In this document: one piece after another, positions 58,527 to 64,000 of the stretch
Layout of the letters: each line of letters starts with the position of its first letter
Position numbering within the stretch: position 1 is the first letter of the stretch
DNA from: Haemophilus pittmaniae
Lineage (GTDB): Bacteria; Pseudomonadota; Gammaproteobacteria; Enterobacterales; Pasteurellaceae
DNA length: 64,000 nucleotides
Assembly (NCBI RefSeq): GCF_900186995.1
Contig: NZ_LT906463.1
Location: 434,001-498,000 of the forward strand
Direction: 5' to 3'
Translations under genes and position numbers: made by a program
Notes under the pieces: generated by a model
Databases searched by the model: none
What the model saw: the letters and a program-made list of their open reading frames with translations, nothing else
Told to the model about the DNA's origin: nothing

Positions 58527-59066
58527 TTATTTCGGCAGTAATACGACTTCATAACAACCGTCAAATCCGACGGTACGCACCTGCACTTTTTCATTACGCC
58601 CGGTTGGCACGTTTTTACCCACATAATCGGCTCGTATTGGCAATTCGCGGTGTCCACGATCAACCAAAATCACCAATTCGATTTTTGCTGCACGCCCAAA
58701 ATCCGTCAGGGCATCCATTGCCGCACGAATAGTACGACCGGTGAAAAGCACATCATCGACTAAGATCACCTCTTTATCTTGAATGCTTAAATATTGCGAT
58801 GCCCCGCGATATACCGGCCCCGGATTGGCCGCATCCAAAGGCGATAAATCATCGCGGTAAAACGTGATATCCAATTCGGTAAACGGCAATTCGGTGCCGG
58901 TTAATTCGCAGATTCTCTTCGCAATCAGCTCAGCAATTTCTGCACCGCGCCGTTTAATGCCGACCATCACGATATTGTCCAAGGTTTTATGTTTTTCAAT
59001 AATTTCATGGGCAATACGGGAAATCGTGCGCAAAAAACGCTCTTCATCAATAATCACTTTTTGCAT
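58527..59066 (-). CDS. pyrR: PyrR, uracil phosphoribosyltransferase / pyr regulator
   Basis: 179 residues. The PRPP-binding loop is 'VILVDDVLFTGRTIRAAMDAL' in parts (about 95-115), with 'MVGIKRRGAEIA' and 'DITFYRDDLSP' as PyrR marks. In Bacillus it controls pyr mRNA attenuation and also has weak UPRT activity. No pyr gene or attenuator is seen nearby. The ATG at 59066 gives the standard length and start (MQKVIIDEE); an upstream ATG has no ribosome site. Confidence 0.88.
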   Translation of the reverse strand: MQKVIIDEERFLRTISRIAHEIIEKHKTLDNIVMVGIKRRGAEIAELIAKRICELTGTELPFTELDITFYRDDLSPLDAANPGPVYRGASQYLSIQDKEVILVDDVLFTGRTIRAAMDALTDFGRAAKIELVILVDRGHRELPIRADYVGKNVPTGRNEKVQVRTVGFDGCYEVVLLPK

Positions 59067-59157
59067 AATTTCTGCTCTCTCATGTATAAAAACCGCCATA
59101 AACTAACACAAAAGGCGGAGCGGGAAAAGCATTCCCGTCGAATTATCATTTTTAAAA

Positions 59158-59225
59158 CATATTTAATAAAATCAATAACTTAACATTGATTTTAAAGAAA
59201 ACTCTGGAAATCCTAGGGGCGTTTT
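59158..59225 (-). repeat. Dispersed 67-bp intergenic repeat, copy 9
   Basis: Reverse orientation: CATATTTAATAAAATCAATA ... AAAACTCTGGAAATCC, then TAGGGGCGTTTT. Its GC-rich end reaches the dnaE stop codon. It contains the AAAATCAA / TTGATTTT inverted repeat. Confidence 0.83.
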
Positions 59226-62200
59226 AAGCAAACTCTAACTCCACCGCATTTTCACCGAGCATTTCGGTTAAACGATAAAGCACTTCATCGGTCGGTGTAA
59301 TCGACCACTGTACCCCCATTTTCAAAAGTGCCCGCCCTTGGCTACCGAGATAATAAATGTTAATCGGCAGACTGCCACCAATTGCGGGTTCTAATATGCC
59401 CTTAAGCTGTTTGATAAAACTTGGGGTAATTTGCTTTTCTTCCAAACTAATAGCCAAACTCTTGGCATAACGAGAACGTGCGTCATCAAGGGTCATCAAA
59501 TCCCGCACCGACATCCGTAGTCCTTGTGAGAAATCATCAAAACTCACCTGGCCGGTAACAATAATAACGCTATCGCGCTGTAATTTATCAGCAAATTGCT
59601 CCAGAGCCTCTCCAAATAAGGTCAAATCCAAACGTCCCGAGCGATCATCAATGGTCGCAATGCCCAAGCGGTTACCTTTTTTCGTCACGGCAATACGCGA
59701 GGCTACCACCAACCCGGCCACCGTGCTCATTTGACCACGACGATTCGGCACTAATTCTTTCAAACGGGTTGAGGTGTAGTGGGACAATTCCTTCAAATAA
59801 CGGCTAACTGGATGACTGCTCAAATACAGGCCGAGGGTTTCCCATTCGCCTTCCAAAATTTGTTTTTCACTATAAGGCGGCGTATGTGCATAGGCGTTTT
59901 CCACCTCTTCATGGGTTTCCGTAAGAACACCGAACATATCCGCCTGGCCAATGGCTTCATCCTTCGCATGCTGATCGGAGGCTTTTAACGCATCTTCCAA
60001 ATTTTTGGCCAGCGCTGCTCGATGTGGTCCTAGCTTATCAAAAGCGCCCGACATAATCAGACTTTCAAAGGTGCGTCGGTTGATTTTCTTTAAATCCACG
60101 CGGGCACATAAATCAAATAAATCCTTAAAGATACCGCCTTCATTGCGGGCATTAATTAAGGCTTCAATCGGCCCTTCACCAACCCCTTTAATCGCACCAA
60201 TACCATACACAATTTCACCGTTTTCATTGACACTAAAATGATGCTTACCCACATTAATATCCGGTGGCGTAACGGTTAGTCCCATGCGTAAACATTCATC
60301 ATATAGCCCAACAATTTTGTCCGTATTGGTCATTTCCGAGGTCATTACCGCGGCCATGAACTCCGCCGGATAATGGGTTTTCAGCCACAGCGTTTGATAC
60401 GAAACCAAGGCATAGGCCGCGGAGTGGGATTTATTAAAACCATAACCGGCGAATTTTTCTACCAAATCGAAAATCTTCATCGCCAATTCGCCGTTCACAC
60501 CATTTTTAATCGCTCCCTCTTCAAATACCGAGCGCTGTTTAGCCATTTCTTCGGGTTTTTTCTTACCCATCGCACGACGTAATAAATCTGCACCACCTAA
60601 GGTATAGCCGGCCAAGACCTGGGCAATTTGCATGACCTGTTCCTGATACAAAATTACCCCGTAGGTCGGTTCCAAAATCGGCTTCAGGCTCTCGTGCTGA
60701 TATTCAGCATCAGGGTAGGACACTTCCTCACGGCCGTGTTTACGGTCGATAAAGTTATCTACCATCCCCGATTGCAACGGCCCCGGACGGAACAATGCTA
60801 CCAACGCGATAATATCTTCAAAGCAGTCCGGTTGTAGGCGCTTAATCAAATCCTTCATGCCACGTGATTCCAGCTGGAACACCGCGGTAGTTTCAGAACG
60901 TTTTAATAGTTCGAAGGATTCAGGATCATCCAAAGGAATAGCTGCAATATCAACTAACGGTTTACCTTCACGTAGCATGCGCGCATTAATCATATCGAGC
61001 GCCCATTTGATAATAGTGAGGGTACGTAAACCTAAGAAGTCAAATTTCACCAGGCCCGCATATTCCACATCGCTTTTATCAAAGTGGGTAACAGGATGTT
61101 TACCTTCGCTATCGCAATAAAGTGGGGCAAAATCGGTTATTAGGGTCGGAGAGATCACCACGCCGCCGGCATGTTTCCCCGCATTACGGGTCACCCCTTC
61201 CAATTTGCGCGCCATATTAATCAAATCCTGCACTTCCTCATCGCTATCATAGGCGACTTGTAATTGCGGCTCTGCCTCAAAGGCTTTCGCTAAGGTCATG
61301 CCCGGATCGGGAGGAATTAACTTAGATATACGATCAACAAAACCATAAGGATGCCCCAGCACGCGCCCAACATCACGAATCACCGCTTTTGCCGCCATAG
61401 TACCGAAGGTAATAATTTGCGATACCGCACCACGTCCATAGGTTTCTGCCACATGTTCGATTACTCTATCGCGGCCATCCATACAGAAATCCACATCAAA
61501 ATCGGGCATGGAAACCCGTTCCGGATTTAAGAAACGTTCGAATAGCAAATCAAACTCAAGGGGATCTAAATCAGTAATTTTTAAGGCGTAAGCCACGAGT
61601 GAGCCCGCACCGGAGCCCCGTCCCGGTCCCACCGGGATATCGTTATCCTTTGACCATTGAATAAACTCCATCACGATCAAGAAATAGCCTGGAAATCCCA
61701 TTTGGTTAATCACATCGAGTTCGACCTGCAAACGTTCATCATATTCCGGACGTCTTTCTGCGCGGACTTTTTCATCGGGAAATAAAAAAGCTAAACGTTC
61801 TTCCAGCCCCTCACGGGATTTTTTAACCAAGAAATCTTCCGTGGATAATTCACCGGTTGGAAATTGTGGAAGGAAATATTCGCCCAAACGTAAAGTCACG
61901 CTACAACGTTGTGCGATTAATAGGGTATTTTCTAATGCGGAAGGAATATCGGCGAACAATGCACACATTTCCTCTTCACTGCGGAAATATTGCTGTTCGG
62001 TATAGCGTTTTGGTCGTTTGGGATCATCCAAAGTATAGCCGTCATGAATAGCTACACGAATTTCATGAGCTTCAAAATCATCAGCCTTTAAAAACATCAC
62101 ATCATTAGTCGCGACCAACGGTAAATTGTGCCGTTCGGCTAAGGTCAGAGCACTTTGAATATAACGCTCTTCATCCGGACGGCCAGTGCGCGACAAACTC

Positions 62201-62700
62201 AAATAAAAATGTTCAGCGAAATACTGTTGATAGAATGCCAGGGCTTTTTCCGTTTCCTGTTGATTGTCACGCAACAGAGCCTTGCCCACATCACCTTGAG
62301 TGCCACCGGAAAGAATGATCACCCCCTCACGGTGTTCAATCAGCCATTCCTTATCCAAATACGGTAAATCTGTATAACCGCGTTGATAGGCCTTGGAAAG
62401 TAATAAGGTAATATTTTTATAACCGGCATTATTTTTAGCTAACAGAGTCAATTCAAAAAAACTTTCGCCATCAGCAGCAATTACCCGTACATCCGCGCCA
62501 ATAATCGGCTTAATACCGGCACTTAAGGTTTCACCGTAAAATTTGACAACACCACAAAAATTACAGAAGTCAGTCAGTGCCAAAGCTACCATTTGTTTTT
62601 CAGCACAGGCTTTCACCAACGGTTTCACCTTCACGATACTGTCGATCATGGAAAAATCGGTGTGGGTGCGAAGATGAACAAAGCGGGGTTGGCTTGACAT
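59224..62700 (-). CDS. dnaE: DNA polymerase III alpha subunit DnaE
   Basis: 1158 residues. The PHP domain is at about 5-280 ('[16 protein letters not shown]'), the polymerase core has the catalytic '[14 protein letters not shown]' (about 397-410), and '[16 protein letters not shown]' precedes it. A helix-hairpin-helix, the beta-clamp motif 'QADMF' (about 920) and an OB domain follow. It is the replicative polymerase. The ATG at 62700 has AAGGA six bases upstream and matches the usual DnaE start; the frame is open for 20 codons more but without a ribosome site. It is not beside lpxB/rnhB as in E. coli. Confidence 0.96.
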   Translation of the reverse strand: MSSQPRFVHLRTHTDFSMIDSIVKVKPLVKACAEKQMVALALTDFCNFCGVVKFYGETLSAGIKPIIGADVRVIAADGESFFELTLLAKNNAGYKNITLLLSKAYQRGYTDLPYLDKEWLIEHREGVIILSGGTQGDVGKALLRDNQQETEKALAFYQQYFAEHFYLSLSRTGRPDEERYIQSALTLAERHNLPLVATNDVMFLKADDFEAHEIRVAIHDGYTLDDPKRPKRYTEQQYFRSEEEMCALFADIPSALENTLLIAQRCSVTLRLGEYFLPQFPTGELSTEDFLVKKSREGLEERLAFLFPDEKVRAERRPEYDERLQVELDVINQMGFPGYFLIVMEFIQWSKDNDIPVGPGRGSGAGSLVAYALKITDLDPLEFDLLFERFLNPERVSMPDFDVDFCMDGRDRVIEHVAETYGRGAVSQIITFGTMAAKAVIRDVGRVLGHPYGFVDRISKLIPPDPGMTLAKAFEAEPQLQVAYDSDEEVQDLINMARKLEGVTRNAGKHAGGVVISPTLITDFAPLYCDSEGKHPVTHFDKSDVEYAGLVKFDFLGLRTLTIIKWALDMINARMLREGKPLVDIAAIPLDDPESFELLKRSETTAVFQLESRGMKDLIKRLQPDCFEDIIALVALFRPGPLQSGMVDNFIDRKHGREEVSYPDAEYQHESLKPILEPTYGVILYQEQVMQIAQVLAGYTLGGADLLRRAMGKKKPEEMAKQRSVFEEGAIKNGVNGELAMKIFDLVEKFAGYGFNKSHSAAYALVSYQTLWLKTHYPAEFMAAVMTSEMTNTDKIVGLYDECLRMGLTVTPPDINVGKHHFSVNENGEIVYGIGAIKGVGEGPIEALINARNEGGIFKDLFDLCARVDLKKINRRTFESLIMSGAFDKLGPHRAALAKNLEDALKASDQHAKDEAIGQADMFGVLTETHEEVENAYAHTPPYSEKQILEGEWETLGLYLSSHPVSRYLKELSHYTSTRLKELVPNRRGQMSTVAGLVVASRIAVTKKGNRLGIATIDDRSGRLDLTLFGEALEQFADKLQRDSVIIVTGQVSFDDFSQGLRMSVRDLMTLDDARSRYAKSLAISLEEKQITPSFIKQLKGILEPAIGGSLPINIYYLGSQGRALLKMGVQWSITPTDEVLYRLTEMLGENAVELEFA

Positions 62701-62727
62701 GCAATTTCCTTGTTGATTGATCAGACT

Positions 62728-62795
62728 AAAACGCCATGATGTTTTTTGGCGTTTTCTCAAAAATAAGGTCTAAGTATTTGATTTTATTAGAGTTG
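62728..62795 (+). repeat. Dispersed 67-bp intergenic repeat, copy 10 (diverged)
   Basis: AAAACGCC at the GC-rich end, GTTTTCTC in the middle, TTTGATTTTATTAGAGTTG at the AT-rich end, with normal spacing. The GC-rich end also forms a 9-bp inverted repeat (AAAACGCCA 62728 / TGGCGTTTT 62747). It lies in the leader of dnaE, downstream of gpt's terminator in the gpt-to-dnaE gap. Confidence 0.65.
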
Positions 62796-62883
62796 ATTTA
62801 AAAACCTATTGTAAGGCAATTATTGCCCGACGAAGGCGGCTATTATAACGAAAAAGGACCGTAAGCACAGACCATAAAAAATA

Positions 62884-62904
62884 AATGCCGCTCAAGGCGG
62901 CATT
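62884..62904 (-). terminator. gpt terminator
   Basis: AATGCCGC-TCAAG-GCGGCATT; on the minus strand followed by TATTTTTT, just after the gpt stop. Confidence 0.85.
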
Positions 62905-62911
62905 GATGAAA

Positions 62912-63370
62912 TTATTTACGCGCGAGTGGCGGAACAAAGGATAAGCCCAAATCCCAAGGCTGTTCAATCCAAGTATTTTGTGGAATATCAATCACATACT
63001 CATCCACCAATTCAGCACCGGCCGGTTTGGCAAATACTGTCACGAACTTAGCTTTTGGATACATTTCACGGATTGCGCGGGCAGTATTACCGGTATCCAC
63101 TAAATCGTCTACCACAATCATGCCTTCGCCATCACCTTCGGCGCGATGCAACACTTTTAATGCGCCTTGCTGATCATGATCATAACTGGCAATACACACG
63201 GTTTCCACTAAGCGGATATTGAGTTCGCGCGCCAATACGGCTGCTGGAAATAAGCCGCCGCGGCTCACCGCGATAATGCCTTTCCATTGGGAGGCCGGCA
63301 GTAATTTCTCCGCTAATTTACGGGCGTGCATTTGGAACATGTCCCAAGTCACAACATATTTTTCGCTCAT
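62912..63370 (-). CDS. gpt: Xanthine-guanine phosphoribosyltransferase Gpt
   Basis: 152 residues, the same length as E. coli Gpt. '[22 protein letters not shown]' (about 29-50) and the PRPP loop '[17 protein letters not shown]' (about 84-100) are diagnostic. It salvages guanine, xanthine and hypoxanthine at the membrane. AAGGA precedes the ATG. It is divergent from pepD, the pair also seen in H. influenzae and E. coli. Confidence 0.94.
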   Translation of the reverse strand: MSEKYVVTWDMFQMHARKLAEKLLPASQWKGIIAVSRGGLFPAAVLARELNIRLVETVCIASYDHDQQGALKVLHRAEGDGEGMIVVDDLVDTGNTARAIREMYPKAKFVTVFAKPAGAELVDEYVIDIPQNTWIEQPWDLGLSFVPPLARK

Positions 63371-63475
63371 AGAAAATCCTTCAGTTTAGAGAATAAAAAA
63401 ATTGCGTAAGGATAACCCGAAATAGCCTTTTATGCTATTATTTCACACCACTTTTTTATGAAAAAAGGAGCAAAT

Positions 63476-64000
63476 ATGTCCGAAATTTCAACCTTGCAAC
63501 CGGCGCTATTATGGCAATGGTTTGCACAAATCTGTGCGATACCTCATCCCTCCCATCACGAAGATAAATTAGCTGAATTTATTGTCGATTGGGCAAAAAA
63601 ACGCGGTTTTTTTGTGGAGCGCGATGAAGTGGGTAACCTGTTAATTCGCAAAGCTGCCAGTGCGGGTATGGAACATTGTATTCCGGTAGCATTACAGGCG
63701 CATTTGGATATGGTGCCACAAGCCAATGAAGGTAGCAGCCATAATTTTGAGCAAGATCCGATTCGTCCACATATTGTTGGTGACTGGGTAAAAGCGCAAG
63801 GTACAACTCTAGGTGCCGATAATGGTATTGGTTTAGCTTCAGCATTAGCCATATTGGAAAGCGATAATTTAGTTCATCCGCCATTAGAAGTCCTACTCAC
63901 CATGAGCGAAGAAACCGGCATGGATGGCGCAATTCACTTACGTAATGGTTGGTTGCAATCCGAATGGTTAATCAATACTGATACAGAAGAAATTGGTGAG
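63476..64000 (+). CDS. pepD: Cytosol non-specific dipeptidase PepD, 5' part (runs off right edge)
   Basis: 175 codons open to the end of the window. The N terminus '[26 protein letters not shown]' is typical. The M20 metal ligands appear in '[10 protein letters not shown]' (about 74-83), '[10 protein letters not shown]' (about 116-125) and '[12 protein letters not shown]' (about 146-157). It hydrolyses Xaa-His and many other dipeptides. AAAGGAG lies six bases before ATG. A full protein should be about 485 residues, so about two thirds is missing here. Confidence 0.94.
   Translation, partial: MSEISTLQPALLWQWFAQICAIPHPSHHEDKLAEFIVDWAKKRGFFVERDEVGNLLIRKAASAGMEHCIPVALQAHLDMVPQANEGSSHNFEQDPIRPHIVGDWVKAQGTTLGADNGIGLASALAILESDNLVHPPLEVLLTMSEETGMDGAIHLRNGWLQSEWLINTDTEEIGE

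Overview
The window is a gene-dense chromosomal segment of a gammaproteobacterium of the family Pasteurellaceae. Three things support this. The Haemophilus-type DNA uptake signal AAGTGCGGT occurs ten times. The sialic acid cluster (TRAP transporter SiaPT, SiaR, nanE-nanK-siaR-nanA-nagB-nagA) has the Haemophilus layout. Several proteins are typical of the family: the peroxiredoxin-glutaredoxin fusion, the haem/glutathione-binding lipoprotein HbpA, PyrR and the single-domain SurA. The species cannot be named. Uptake signals are much sparser than I would expect for H. influenzae, and GlpG keeps an N-terminal domain that the H. influenzae protein lacks. I see no prophage, insertion sequence, CRISPR array, rRNA or tRNA.

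Layout. 1-6.3 kb: the end of rarD, glpE, a luciferase-like oxidoreductase, then the translation and shikimate run yheS-yrdD-tsaC-aroE-tag. 6.4-20.1 kb: hbpA, then a divergent sialic acid island (nanM-siaT-siaP leftward; nanE-nanK-siaR-nanA-nagB-nagA rightward), then an MFS exporter and mobB. 20.3-24.5 kb: rseC, rsmJ, trmA, maoP, dsbA, yihD and mobA. 24.6-30.2 kb: fabR-oxyR facing the peroxiredoxin gene, a small membrane protein, glpG-glpR, an unexplained intergenic stretch that looks like a structured RNA, and mazG. 30.4-37 kb: deoC, mioC, zapB, glpX, a membrane protein, yheO-tusDCB, fkpA, slyX and an orphan PRD-domain gene. 37-47 kb: the envelope genes ppx-tamB-tamA and rpoE-rseA-rseB, then sdhE. 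47-53.3 kb: fruBKA, a lipoprotein and a CorC-type CBS membrane protein. 53.4-64 kb: a DUF1523 protein, mltG-tmk-holB-tatD, surA, pyrR, dnaE, gpt and the start of pepD.

How the genes work together. Sialic acid is bound by SiaP, imported by SiaT, converted to the right anomer by NanM, and broken down by NanA, NanK, NanE, NagA and NagB to fructose-6-phosphate. The shared promoter region carries a perfect inverted repeat (likely SiaR operator) and a CRP-like site. OxyR has a well-spaced operator in front of the peroxiredoxin gene. rpoE has a near-consensus sigma-E promoter. TamA/TamB, FkpA, SurA, DsbA and RseA/RseB together make the window rich in envelope biogenesis functions.

The most unusual signal is a dispersed intergenic repeat of about 67 bp, present ten times. 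It lies at gene ends, overlaps the stop codons of tag, mobA and dnaE, flanks the sialic acid island in inverted orientation, and coincides with most places where gene order appears to differ from H. influenzae Rd (judged from memory of that genome). The second is the folded-looking 29.09-29.35 kb region between glpR and mazG, followed by a near-perfect CRP site.
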